DNA of 64,000 bases from Plantago ovata (taxonomy: Eukaryota; Streptophyta; Magnoliopsida; Lamiales; Plantaginaceae), in NCBI GenBank assembly GCA_028274465.1, contig CM051455.1, positions 90,900,365 to 90,964,364 of the forward strand, written 5' to 3'. Position 1 is the first letter of the stretch; the number at the start of each line of letters is the position of its first letter. The notes under the pieces were generated by a model. The model searched no databases. It saw only the letters and a program-made list of their open reading frames with translations, and had not been told where the DNA came from. Shown in pieces: positions 23,586 to 33,906 of this stretch. Made by a program: the position numbers and the translations under genes.

Positions 23586-24712
23586 ATGAACATTTATGAC
23601 CTCTTGCTGAAAGTACTTGTATTTGCGCTCCAATGTTACTGTTTGAATTTCATTCAAATGAGCATTAAATGCAAAGCATGCACGCGAAGGACATGAAGAC
23701 TAGAAGACAAACAAGGACGCTGCTGAAAGTGCAAAAGCAAGATAGTGACATTTTAAGGAACAAAAGCCTTAGAATTTGAAATTCAAACGGCTCCTTATTT
23801 CACTATAAATAGAGGTCATCCGGCAAAGAGTTGAAGTGTGTTAATAACGTGATCATACTCTCACTTGTGCTTAAACTCACATACTCTTCAAATAGTCTTT
23901 ACTGCCATTGATCCGTTCCAAGACTTAAAGCTTGAAAAAGCTACTTGTGAAGAAGTAGAATTTACACAACTAAGAAATTAGTTAAGTGTTCTTTCTTTCT
24001 TTCGAAAAAGAACAAGTCTTGACACCATAAACAATCAAACTTGTTTACTGCAAAGTATTCAAAGTTTTGTTTCTTAGATTACTTGTTGTAACTGAATAAG
24101 TTATAATTAAGTTATCTCATCCCAAACCTCTAACTGAAAATACACCCTTTCAGGCGTGATACTCAGGGGGAACTTAATCGAGCATAGTGTTGCTGATTAA
24201 AAGTACCAAGTTTGGTGGAGAATAAGTTCTCTAGTTAGGTTGGAAACGAAGCAAGTGTGCTTTGGTTTCTGTTTGGATCGCTCTAGATAGGTGTGTAAGG
24301 AACCTCAATCTTATCTTAGTGGATTCAGTCCTAGAAAGGACAAAGTGGATTAGTTGAGAGATTACGCCACTCTTAGACACCATTATAAAAAGTGTTTGTG
24401 TGATTTACTTACTGTACTTAGTTTTCAGCAAAGCATATCTATTTGTACACAGTCTCTCACTTCACTTGCTGAAACTATCACTTACTGAACAAAGCACTTA
24501 TTGTATCAAAGACTTCCGCTCTCTGATTTTAAGTATCAGCAAACCTAGTTACTAAAAAGTAACTTGCGCTTGCTGAGAAAGTTAAGTATCAGCAAACTCA
24601 TTACTGAAAAGTAATAAGTACTTGCTGGGAAAGTTTTTAAACGACGAAAGTTTGAAAAGACTATTCACCCCCCCCCCTTCTAGTCTTTTCTTGTTGTTTA
24701 AAGAGACCAACA
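23586..24712 (+). repeat. B1 3' LTR (right-hand part)
   Basis: Matches 20541-21670 of the 5' LTR with small differences and ends CCAACA. It includes the TATA box (23804-23812), a C homopolymer near 24668-24677 and the paired hairpins near 24548-24618. It is followed by the AAGAT target duplication. Confidence 0.9.
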
Positions 24713-24717
24713 AAGAT

Positions 24718-24970
24718 TCATGCCAACAAGGGTATTTCAGACACTCAACTTCTACATGCTAGCAATTGGGGCATGCACTTGTGGGTAATACACTACAAAG
24801 AGATGAATGGTGAAAACCATCATTATACTGCATGCAAGAATGCAAGAATTATTCAACTTGAAGTCCGTAAGCTACTTGAAGATTACGAGAAGGACTGTGT
24901 TGAATTCACTGCTCTTGCTGAAAAGAGTGTAAAAGAGATTCTTAGAAAATCCTCTGCTGGAATAGACTAG
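24718..24970 (+). pseudogene. B2 envelope-position ORF, C-terminal part
   Basis: Continuation of the frame interrupted by B1, ending with TAG at 24968-24970. About 84 codons, mostly helical and charged, with TTGCTGAA codons again present. A 3' UTR and the B2 3' LTR follow, which places this ORF at the envelope position of a SIRE-like element. No transmembrane segment is evident in this part. Confidence 0.65.
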
Positions 24971-25222
24971 TCCCTTGGAAAGCTTTGTTTTGTTTGCTGA
25001 TTACTTTAGTTATTTATGAACTTTCTTGTAAACTTACTGAAAGATAACTATCAGCAATGAACTTTTTTACTCTTATTGGTTTTGATTATGCAAACTATGT
25101 ATGCTTACTGTTTTATTATTCAAATATGCTAGCATTAATCAACTGGTTTATTCAACATCAGAAACCTCTAAAAGGGTAACAATTAATTTATCCATGGTTG
25201 CTAACATCAAGAAGGGAAAATT
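24971..25222 (+). other. B2 3' UTR and polypurine tract
   Basis: Non-coding 250 bp between the ORF stop and the LTR, ending with a purine run (AAGAAGGGAAAA, near 25209-25220) that fits a plus-strand primer site. Confidence 0.7.
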
Positions 25223-26190
25223 TGTTAGGAAACCTCTAATTTTGATGAGCAATTAACCATGCTAAATTGAGGAAAGTCCAGTAACTAGTAGTCTTAAGGT
25301 CCATAGGAATTTAGAATTTTAAGGACATTGTAAAAGAGGAACGTTTGCTGAAAGACTTAGTGTAGGTACTAGTTAGATTCTTTCGTTTGCTGATGATGTA
25401 CTTTGTTTTTACAAACGAACTATTGAAGACCTAGAACCGCTCAGAATCTTGAAGATTCGAAGATTGAAGACTTAGAAGAATTCTGAGAAAGGTATCTATA
25501 AAGGCACATGTTGTTCAAAAAGTGAGATTTTCAGCAACAGCTCGCATAAGTGAAAATCTATATGACAAAGTAGTTTGTGCTTGCTGAAACTGAGACTGAC
25601 CACTTGCTGACAACCTATGTGACCTCCTTGCTGGAGAGTACTTGCATTTTGGCTCCAACGTTCATATTTGAATTTGATTCAAATGAACATTAAGTAGGCA
25701 CACCAATGAGGTCTAGCTCAATTGGTTAGACTGCGGTGTCATGACACTAGAGGTCATAGGTTCAATTCTCGCCAAGTGTGAGATTGTTTATAGTTTATTA
25801 CTAGCTTTGTAATGGTACTTGTGAAATTGTAATGGTTCGATTATTAAAAAATGATAGAATTTATCTTTACCAATTTTAATGCAAAGTAGGCACGCGAAGA
25901 ACATGAAGACAAGAAGACAAATAAAGGACGCTGCTGAAAGTACAAAAGCAAGATAGTGACATCTTAAGGTGCAAAGCCTTAGAATTTGAAATTCAAACGG
26001 CTCCCTTGAGACACTATAAATAGAGGTCATCAGGCAAAGAGTAGAAGTGTGTCAACAACGTGATCAACTCTCACTTGTGCTTTAAACACTCAAAACCTTC
26101 CATATTCTTTACTGCCTATTGATCCGTTCCAAGATTTAAGCTTGAAACAAAAGCTACTTGTGAAGAAGTAGAACATTCATGGCTTAGAAA
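25223..26190 (+). repeat. B2 3' LTR, interrupted by a SINE and truncated
   Basis: Starts TGTTAGGAAACC and follows the family LTR through the TATA box (26015-26023). It carries a SINE at 25702-25883 and ends around 26190, where homology to the other LTRs stops. The last roughly 700 bp are absent. Confidence 0.85.
25702..25883 (+). mobile_element. tRNA-derived SINE inside the B2 LTR
   Basis: An insertion of about 180 bp absent from the other three LTR copies. The head has an A box (TAGCTCAATTGG, about 25714) and a B box (GGTTCAATTCTC, about 25759) at tRNA-like spacing, with a CAT where the anticodon would be. The body is AT-rich. It is flanked by AAGTAGGCAC at 25692-25701 and 25884-25893. The left flank lacks ATGCAA-like bases seen in the uninterrupted LTR, so the duplication may be longer and slightly degraded. 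Confidence 0.75.
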
Positions 26191-27742
26191 TCTATCTATA
26201 TATACATGAAAGTTAGGGGTCTAGGAGAGCCCAATTTCATTCTCAAGAGCTTTCACACTATGTGGCAAAAATTTTGAGATCATGGAAAAGATTCAATTTC
26301 ATTTGTTTTGGTAAGTTTTCATTCATCTAATTTTGATAATTTTAATATTTCTTCCTTCTTTCTTATAAAAAACGTCCAACCATATATTTATGCGTTTTTT
26401 ATTTAAATCTTTAATTAAAATAATATGTTAATTGAATTATACAACAAAACAAATTCCGGAATTTAAAAATAATTCATTTATTAATTAAATGTTGAATTAT
26501 GGTGTCAATTAAATTCTTTGCAAAATGAATTTTAAAATTAAAAATAAATATTTTTTTTATTTAAACGGTGAATTAAAATGTTAATTAAAATCTAGGAAAA
26601 ATATATTCTAGAATTAAAATTAAATTCATAGACACAATTGTACGAAAATGAGTTTAATGTTTTTTAGTTTATTCATTCACCATTAATTTTAATTATTGAA
26701 AAATGATATTTAATAAATCAGTGATTAAATTATTTGTTTTTGATTTTAAGAATAATCGTTTTTGCGAATTCATGGAAAGAATAAATTAAAAAAAAACCGC
26801 AAAAGTTGGGGGCCAAAGGGAATTGAACTCGGGTGGCATATACCATGAACATCACCACATTCCACTCGGCCACAACTTTTCAATCGTTCATTGTTGACAA
26901 CATCAAGTATTGGTGTTTGATTTAATATTTTATGCTTTTAATTTTATTTATTAACAATAAAGTATTTTTCCATAATAATTACTCTAGATTATTAAATATT
27001 AAATCAGTGATTAATTGAATAAATCATTTAACTAAATAAAAAAGACAAAAAGTTGTGGTCAGAGAGAATTGAACCCGGGTGGCATATATCATGAACAACA
27101 ACACATTCCACTCGGTCACAGCTTTTCAATCATTCATTATTGACAACATCAAGTATTGGTTTTTGATTTAATATTTTATGCTTTTAATTTTATTTATTAA
27201 CAATTAAGTTTTTTTCCGTAATAATTACTCTAGAATATTAATTATTAAATCAGTGATTAATCGAATAAATCATTTAATTAAAAAAAAAGTTGTGGCCAGA
27301 GGGAATTGAACCCATGTGGCATATATCATGAACATCACCACATTCCACTCGGCCACAGCTTTTCAAATCATTCATTATTGACAACATCAAGTATTGATGT
27401 TTGATTTAATATTTTTGTTCGTAACAATTTCTATAAGTTTTTTTGGTAAGTCTTAAGTTTTATTGTCTTTCCTTTCTTTCCATGCACGCCTCATCAATGC
27501 TGAAAATCAAAATATATGGAATGTTTAGATTTTTTGCTTTATTGTGGTAAGTAATTTTTAAATTCAAACGGAGCAAAAATCATTGCATGAATTAAGGATC
27601 TTCTAAACCCTAAAAAATGATTATATTTAGCTAACCTCATTCTATATCCTCTCTACCAATTTTCGAATTTGTCTTTAGAAATCAGTCTCTTCGATAAGAA
27701 TTTGATCTTGCAATTATCACTAATCAATTCGTAGTCAGTCCT
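26191..27742. other. AT-rich non-LTR segment between B2 and B3
   Basis: 1.55 kb not shared with any retrotransposon in the window. 26191-26800 is AT-rich with no ORF, 26801-27363 contains three tandem tRNA-like modules, and 27364-27742 is again AT-rich. It is the only sizeable stretch that may be non-retrotransposon DNA, possibly the pre-insertion site of B3 or an unrecognised element. Confidence 0.6.
26801..27363 (-). repeat. Three tandem ~240-bp units with tRNA-like A and B boxes
   Basis: Units begin at about 26801, 27049 and 27287 (periods about 247 and 238 bp). Each holds an 80-bp module which, on the minus strand, reads GTGGCCGAGTGG (A box, as in tRNA-Ser/Leu) and about 40 bp later GTTCAATTCCC or a variant (B box). 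Between modules is a shared AT-rich spacer. Middle and third copies have substitutions in A box or B box. They are tRNA pseudogene-like or SINE-like; they do not fold to a clear full tRNA by eye. Confidence 0.65.
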
Positions 27743-28567
27743 TGTTAGGAAACTTGTAATTTTGATGAGCAATTAACCATGCTAAATTAAGGAAAGTCCA
27801 GTAACTAGTACTCTTAAGGTCCATAGGAATTTAGAATTTTAAGGACATTGTAAAAGACGAACGTTTGCTGAAGACTTAGAGTAGGTGCTAGATAGGTTGG
27901 TTTTACCGCTTATGATGTATCTTGTTTTCTGAAAAAAGAAAAACCACCTATTGAAGCATTTGCTGATGATGTACTTTGTTTACACAAACAAACTATTGAA
28001 GCATTTAGAACCGTTCAGAAACATAAAGAATTCGAAGACTGGAGACTAGAAGATTTCTGAAGACCGATATCTACAAAGGCACATGTTGCTCAGAAAGTGG
28101 AAAATTCAGCAACAGCTTGCATAAGTGAAAATCTAAACGACAGAGTAGGTTGTGCTTGCTGGAACTGAGACTGACCACTTGCTGAAAAACATATGTGACC
28201 TCCTTGTTGATAGTACTTGCATTTGCGCTCCAACGTTCATGTTTGAATCTCATTCAAATGAACATTAAATGCAAAGCATGCACGCGAAGGACATGAAGAC
28301 TAGAAGACAAATAAAGGACGTTGCTGAAAGTACAAAAGCAAGATAGTGACATCTTAAGGAACAAAAGCCTTAGAATTCAAAATTCAAACGACTCCCTTGA
28401 TTCACTATAAATAGAGGTCATCCGGCAAAGAGTTGAAGTGTGTCAAAAACGTGATCAAACTCTCACTTGTGGTTAAACTCACATACCTTTCAAACACTCT
28501 TTACTGCCATTGATCCGTTCCAAGACTTAAAGCTTGAAAAAGCTACTTGTGAAGAAGTAGAACATAC
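27743..28567 (+). repeat. B3 5' LTR, left part
   Basis: Starts TGTTAGGAAACTTG and follows the SIRE-like LTR to position 28567, where gypsy element A is inserted. TATA box TATAAATAG at 28406-28414. It continues at 33907 after A. Confidence 0.92.
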
Positions 28568-29754
28568 TGATGAACGTGTATTTTACACTTTCATTTAAGT
28601 CTTTTTTTCACCAACTTAGCTATCCTCTATGATAATTTAGCTATATTTTAGTGCATTTTATTAGAATAGTGTCACGTTTCCCTTTAGTTTGTATTTTACA
28701 GGTTTTGGGTGAAAAACGAGGTTTTCCGGGCAATTATATTGAAGTAGACCAAGAATTGGTGTTCCGAAGGCATTTTTGGAGTATCTAGAAGATTCCGGAT
28801 AGGATTTGAAGTCTAGGGGTCGATTCTGAAGGCTAAAAGGTCAGTAGAAGGCAACAACCGAGTCCGAAAAGGAAAACAAATCCAAAAACGCGTCGAAAAC
28901 GCGTCAATTGCCGACAGAACCTCCCAGGCGATTCGCCCGGGACGTGGGGCAATTCGCCCCACACCAGGCGATTCGACCTGTGTGTGGGGCGACTCGCCCC
29001 ACACCTGCCGAACACCTATATATAGTTGCTCAGTTTTCTCCGTTTTTCATACTTTCTCAGACCTTTTCTCTCACCTTTCTCATTAGTTTTGGGTAGGAAT
29101 TTTCTAGAGCTTGTTCTGGGGATTCTTAGCATCGGAGGTACTTTTTCTTATCGTTTTGGAGCTTGTAAGATCGCGATTCTTCGGAGATTGACAACCTTCG
29201 GTAACATTGTATCTTAAAGTTTTTCTATTTATATTTATTTATCTTTCAACATGTTTTCATTCAATCTTGCTATGATTTCTGTTGATTGCATGACATCTAT
29301 GAGTAGCTAAATTTATCGTTGGTGATAGTTTGTGATTTCTTAGCGAAGGGTTAATAATTATGCTGATGGTTGTAAAGCGAATTAGACTTTGAGTTATTGC
29401 TTTATTTCTTTGATCTATCTAAAACCTCTATCTTCGTAGTGTTGAATAATAACGAAACAAAATTGGACAATTCATTCATCGAAGATCTCTATGCAAAACG
29501 ATCGTGCATGAACGCTATGCTTTGAATGATCATACTATCACTAACCTCCATTATCTGATAAGAAAAACATGTGCTAAGTAGTTTGTTGATTTTATATTTT
29601 TAAGTTAGATTAGATAAAGCTAGTTATAGTCCTTAGAGATCGACACTTGAGGTTATTTTACTGCTACATACGGTTTTCGTTGTAGTTGTGAATTTCCTTT
29701 GGGTAAAAACAAATTTATTTGATTAATTAGAATCTGACAAATTCCGGTTCATCA
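28568..29754 (+). repeat. Element A 5' LTR
   Basis: 1187 bp, TGATGAACG...GTTCATCA with 8-bp terminal inverted repeat. Palindrome array at 28925-29005, TATA box CTATATATAG at 29016-29025. Confidence 0.93.
28925..29025 (+). promoter_or_regulatory. Element A LTR core promoter with palindrome array
   Basis: Four palindromes in the order GGCGATTCGCC, GGGGCAATTCGCCCC (one arm mutated), GGCGATTCG (degraded) and GGGGCGACTCGCCCC, then CTATATATAG about 13 bp later. The arrangement is repeated in the 3' LTR (33148-33233) and in all relatives. Confidence 0.6.
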
Positions 29755-29757
29755 AAT

Positions 29758-29775
29758 TGGTGCCGTTGCCGGGGA
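29758..29775 (+). promoter_or_regulatory. Element A primer binding site (tRNA-Asp, one mismatch)
   Basis: TGGTGCCGTTGCCGGGGA, differing from the F site by one C-to-T change, three bases after the LTR. Confidence 0.88.
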
Positions 29776-30083
29776 CTATACTCCTTTTCTCTGTTTAGCT
29801 TATTATTATTTTCAGCATTCAGTTCCCTACAGAAGAATAGGTTCTGGGGGTTTGCTCGCAGAAAATCTCACTTTCTTACCCTATTTCTTCCCCCCTATCT
29901 TTTTCAGTAAATTCATCTAATCTGATCTTGGTTACCTTGCGTGCTTGTGCTCTCGAAGTTCTTGATTACATTGTGTTTGTTTGCACTCTTTGTGTTTTTC
30001 TTTGCAAATTTTTGTTTTTCTTTTGTGGATTCTGCTCCTTGGTTTCTTGTTTCCTCGTGTGCAGAAACTAGTCATATAAAAGG

Positions 30084-30773
30084 ATGAGTCAACCTCCGTT
30101 GCCCTGGTATGTGATGCCTCGAGGGCCTTGCATAACATTGGATGACGATTGCAGGAATTATGACTTTGATCCTTCGTACTACTCCATTCTCTCCACGTTT
30201 TCAATGGGTGATGATCCAAGAGGGTTCTTAGACACGTACGAGGAAGGAGTGTTGAGGATACCTCGTGAGAATGAGGAGGGGGTTATTTTATCACATGAAC
30301 AACTTTGTATGAGAGGATTTATGGGAGCCTTGAAAGGGTACGCTCGAAGATGGCTCAGAATCCCGCCGGAAAAATCGTTGCGCACTTGGGGTGAAGTAAC
30401 CAGCAAGTTTCTGGAAAATTGGGATAGGGACTCACCTCCCGGGTCAAGGGAATGGACATCTCGCTTTAGTAGTCAGCCACCAGAAATCGACATTGCCGAT
30501 GAAGAGGAATGTGGAGAAGAATCCATTGATGAAGTCTCCTCAGTGCTTAGCTTGGATTCCACGTCCTTACTTGCGGATGTCGAGGTTGTTGGTCAAGAGG
30601 AAGTCGTGGAGGAAGTGATAACCGAATCCATTGCTTCACTTGAGTCAGAAGGTGATGGCGTGAGTTGTGTTGAGGTCGAGGAGCCAATCTCTGAAGATTT
30701 TTGTGTCTTTGAATCAATTGCGACAGATACTCTTGATCTTGACTCCTACGTTCTGGTCCATGCACCCACCTAG
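30084..30773 (+). CDS. Element A gag-like ORF, 229 codons
   Basis: An intact frame from ATG at 30084, about 310 bp after the PBS, as expected for gag. Residues about 40-115 resemble the retrotransposon gag core of D (blocks of the form FLDTYEEGVLRIP and RRWLRIPPEKSLRTWGEV), after which the capsid domain stops. The remaining 110 residues are strongly acidic with no zinc knuckle or protease. It looks like a shortened gag fused to a new acidic tail. Whether it makes a useful protein is unknown, but the frame is uninterrupted, in contrast to most ORFs here. Confidence 0.7.
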   Translation: MSQPPLPWYVMPRGPCITLDDDCRNYDFDPSYYSILSTFSMGDDPRGFLDTYEEGVLRIPRENEEGVILSHEQLCMRGFMGALKGYARRWLRIPPEKSLRTWGEVTSKFLENWDRDSPPGSREWTSRFSSQPPEIDIADEEECGEESIDEVSSVLSLDSTSLLADVEVVGQEEVVEEVITESIASLESEGDGVSCVEVEEPISEDFCVFESIATDTLDLDSYVLVHAPT

Positions 30774-32805
30774 GAGTCCCAAAGGAGTTTTGATCCTCTT
30801 TACTCCTTTTATTTTCCATCTGATTCCCTTAGTTATTTTTTAGATTTTGTTTTTCTTGGTTTTGTTAATTTTAGTTTTCAGGGAATCATGGACTTGCTTG
30901 AGCAGATACGGAGGGGAGCCAAGGATGGTTCCCAAGATGCGAGGAGTACAGGAACGGATGCACAAGATTCGTTCCCATTTGATAATGGATAACATTAGTG
31001 GTAATGGTAGCAAGTAGTTTAGTTTTATCGCTTTCTTGCATTGCATGCATATCATTCTGTTTTATTTTATATTTTCGTATGTTTGGTGATAAAGTAGGTC
31101 TCTAGATGATAATTTAGCATTTTAGGAGGGAAACCGACACCTCAAAGAGTATGGAGGTGCCGGGCGAATCGCCTCCCACGTGGGGCGGTTCGCCCCGGAC
31201 ATCCAGTAAAACCGGAGATCCCGATTTTCTCCTATTATGCTAAATTATCGATCTTTTTACCTTGTTTATCGCCCGTTTTGTTTTCTCACGAGTTTTTTTG
31301 AGTACTATAGGTTACAAGTACAAGTTTAGCTCTCACCTTAAATCCACTTTCGATGTTCAGGACGAGCGACGACGTTCAGGTTTGTGGGGGGGGTTATCGC
31401 TGGGTATTTCTATACTTGTTTTGCTTATGATTACTCGTGAAACCTTTTGGTTGCATTTGCATTTGCACGTTTATCGCTTTCTTAGTATTTAGTTGCATAC
31501 ACTACATTCATCCTAGTATAGTTTTGCATGTTTTTGTGTGGAGTTTATTGCCAAATTTTTTGAAATTTTTTATTGGGTAGATTAACTAACTATGACATTA
31601 ATCATATGCTTCATCTCTATGAATTTGTTTGAGGTTTTTCTCGCTTGGCTTGTCACATTTGTGTTCGCACTTAGTTAAACTTGGTAGTCTCGACATCACT
31701 TAGTGGTGTTTTCTCTACTGCGGTTCACGAAGGCCTTTATAATAGGATGATGCATATTAGGATCTTATGGTTGTTTTCCCGAGTAATTATGTACCTAAGA
31801 GGCAACAAGTCTTCACCTTGCTTTGAGATTGCGAAATGCCTAGGAAGGAGGTAGTGTGAGAATGTGTGATCCTTTGTTTGCAACCTATTCTTTCGAATAG
31901 GTTTGGGGAGGGGGTTACGCTATCATTAGACTTATTTTTCAATTTTTAGTGTGTGTTGTGAGTTTATTTTCCTTTTTCTCCTTTCGTAAAGTTTGTACTC
32001 CAACTTATTCTTTTAATTAGGTTTGGGGAGGTCGTGTTGTGAGTTTAATTTCTTTTTCGTTGTGCTACTGCTGGCTAAAAAAAAAAGAGAAAAAGAAGCA
32101 TTCCAGAAAAAAGAAAAAAAACTGGAAAAGAAAAAAAGACAAAAAAGAAACGAGGTTGGAGTCCAAAAAAACAAGGAAGGGTCCAAAAAAAAAAGCCAAA
32201 AAATAGTTTAGCAAAGTGTTGTGTCTCATTTTCCAATTCTTGTAATGTTCGTAATCGTGTTGTAATTTTCTATCTTTTCTTTTTGTTTGAGTGTCATCTG
32301 TTCTAGACCACCCTCGTCCTGCCATTCAGGAAGTGGTGAATAGCTTAAGGCTTTGCTTGAGGGATGGGTGGAATAGGGGAGTGTTATATTTTTAGGGAAC
32401 CCTCCTTCGTTTGATGAGAGCCAGTATTGGTTCGACCTCTTTGAGGAAAAGTCTTAACTTGGTGAACAGTAGTAAGTCCTCAGTTTCATAGGCACGGGGA
32501 CAACCATTCGTATTTTAAAATGTTTCATTACGTCGTCACTGACTAGGTCCAGGTAGAGAATTTTACGAGAGACTATCTTGTCTTGACATAAGTGCTTATG
32601 TGAATGTGAATGAGTCAATCGAGGCATTCTTCAACCAATATCCATGTTATGATTTGTATGGTTTTTGTTCATATGTTTTTTGATAGATTCAATAGATTAG
32701 TTCATTTCATTTGGCATGAGACTCCATTTTTTGTGTTGCATTGTTTTGTGCATTAGAGTCTAGCTTAGTTGCTTGAGGACAAGCAAAGGTTCGGTTTGGG
32801 GAGTT
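30774..32805 (+). other. Element A 3' UTR with hairpins, purine tract and PPT
   Basis: No gene. A palindrome cluster at 31155-31203 repeats the LTR motif. A hairpin AACCTATTC-TTTC-GAATAGGTT at 31882-31903 runs into GTTTGGGGAGGGGG, and a weaker second copy lies at about 32002-32023, followed by GTTTGGGGAGG. A purine tract fills 32078-32205. The true PPT GGTTTGGGGAGTT is at 32793-32805. This 3' UTR is shared by C, D, E and F. Confidence 0.8.
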
Positions 32806-33901
32806 TGATGAACGTGTATTTTACACTTTCATTTAAGTCTTTTTTTCACCAATTTAGCTATCCTCTATGATAATTTAGCTATATTTTAGTGCATTTTATT
32901 AGAATAGTGTCACGTTTCCCTTTAGTTTGTATTTTACAGGTTTTGGGTGAAAAATGAGGTTTTCCGGGCAATTATATTGAAGTGGACGAAGAATTGGTGT
33001 TCCGAAGGCATTTTTGGAGTATCTAGAAGATTCCGGATAGGATTTGAAGTATAGGGGTCGAGTCTGAAGGCTAAAAGGTCACTAGAAGGCAAAAACCGAG
33101 TTCGAAAAGGAAAAGAAATCCAAAAACGCGTCAATTGCCGACAAAACCTCCCGGGCGATTCGCCTTGGACGTGGGGCGATTCGCACGGTGTGTGGGGCGA
33201 CTCGCCCCACACCTGCCGAACACCTATATATAGTTGCTCAGTTTTCTCCATTTTTCATACTTTCTCAGACCTTTTCTCTCACCTTTCTCATTAGTTTTGG
33301 GTAGGAATTCTCCAGAGCCTGTTCTGGGGATTCTTAGCATAGGAGGTACTTTTTCTTATCGTTTTGGAGCTTGTAAGATCGCGATTCTTCGGAGATTGCT
33401 ATGATTTTTGTTGATTGCATGACATCTATGAGTAGCTAAATTTATCGTTGGTGATAGTATGTGATTTATTAGCGAAGGGTTAATAATTATGCTGATGGTT
33501 GTAAAGCGAATCAGACTTTGAGTTATTGCTTTATTACTTTGATCTATCTAAAACCTCTATCTTCGTAGTGTTGAATAATAACGGAACACAATTGGCCAAT
33601 TCATTGATCAAAGATCTCTATGCAAAACGATCGGGTAGTTCATGCATGATTGTTAACCTGCTATGCTTTGAATGATCATACTATCACTAACCTCCATTAT
33701 CTGATAAGAAAAACATGTGTTAAGTAGTTTGTTGATTTTATATTTTTAAGTTAGATTAGATAAAGCTAGTTATAGTCCTTAGAGATCGACACTCGAGGTT
33801 ATTTTACTGCTACACTACGGTTTTCGTTGTAGTTGTGAATTGCCTTTGGCTAAAAACAAATTTATTTGATTAATTAGAATCTGACAAATTCCGGTTCATC
33901 A
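32806..33901 (+). repeat. Element A 3' LTR
   Basis: 1096 bp. Compared with the 5' LTR it lacks about 84 bp around 33397 (between two short GATTG/CTTG contexts), which explains most of the length difference. TATA box at 33224-33233. Followed by the CATAC target duplication. Confidence 0.93.
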
Positions 33902-33906
33902 CATAC

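Larger units (their letters stand above)
20096..24712 (+). mobile_element. SIRE-like copia element B1 (with assembly gap)
   Basis: 5' LTR 20096-21670, gag remnants, 100-N gap, 3' LTR remainder 23586-24712. It is flanked by the 5-bp target duplication AAGAT (20091-20095 and 24713-24717), and the host ORF reads on at 24718. Pol and the first roughly 445 bp of the 3' LTR are missing in the gap. Confidence 0.92.
28568..33901 (+). mobile_element. Gypsy element A, short non-autonomous, complete
   Basis: A 5.3-kb element with both LTRs, PBS, one ORF, 3' UTR and PPT, flanked by CATAC on both sides (28563-28567 and 33902-33906) and interrupting the B3 LTR. No protease, RT, RNase H or integrase is encoded, so it must have moved with proteins from a relative such as D. 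Confidence 0.95.

Noticed and set aside
23403..23696. ORFs spanning the run of N
   Set aside because: The frame passes through unknown bases in an assembly gap, so the protein is fictitious.
25709..25780. Possible functional tRNA gene with CAT anticodon
   Set aside because: The acceptor stem does not pair convincingly, it is part of a 180-bp insertion with flanking direct repeats, and it lies in an LTR, so a SINE head is the better reading.
26801..27363. CRISPR-like array
   Set aside because: There are only three units of about 240 bp, with similar rather than unique spacers, in plant DNA.
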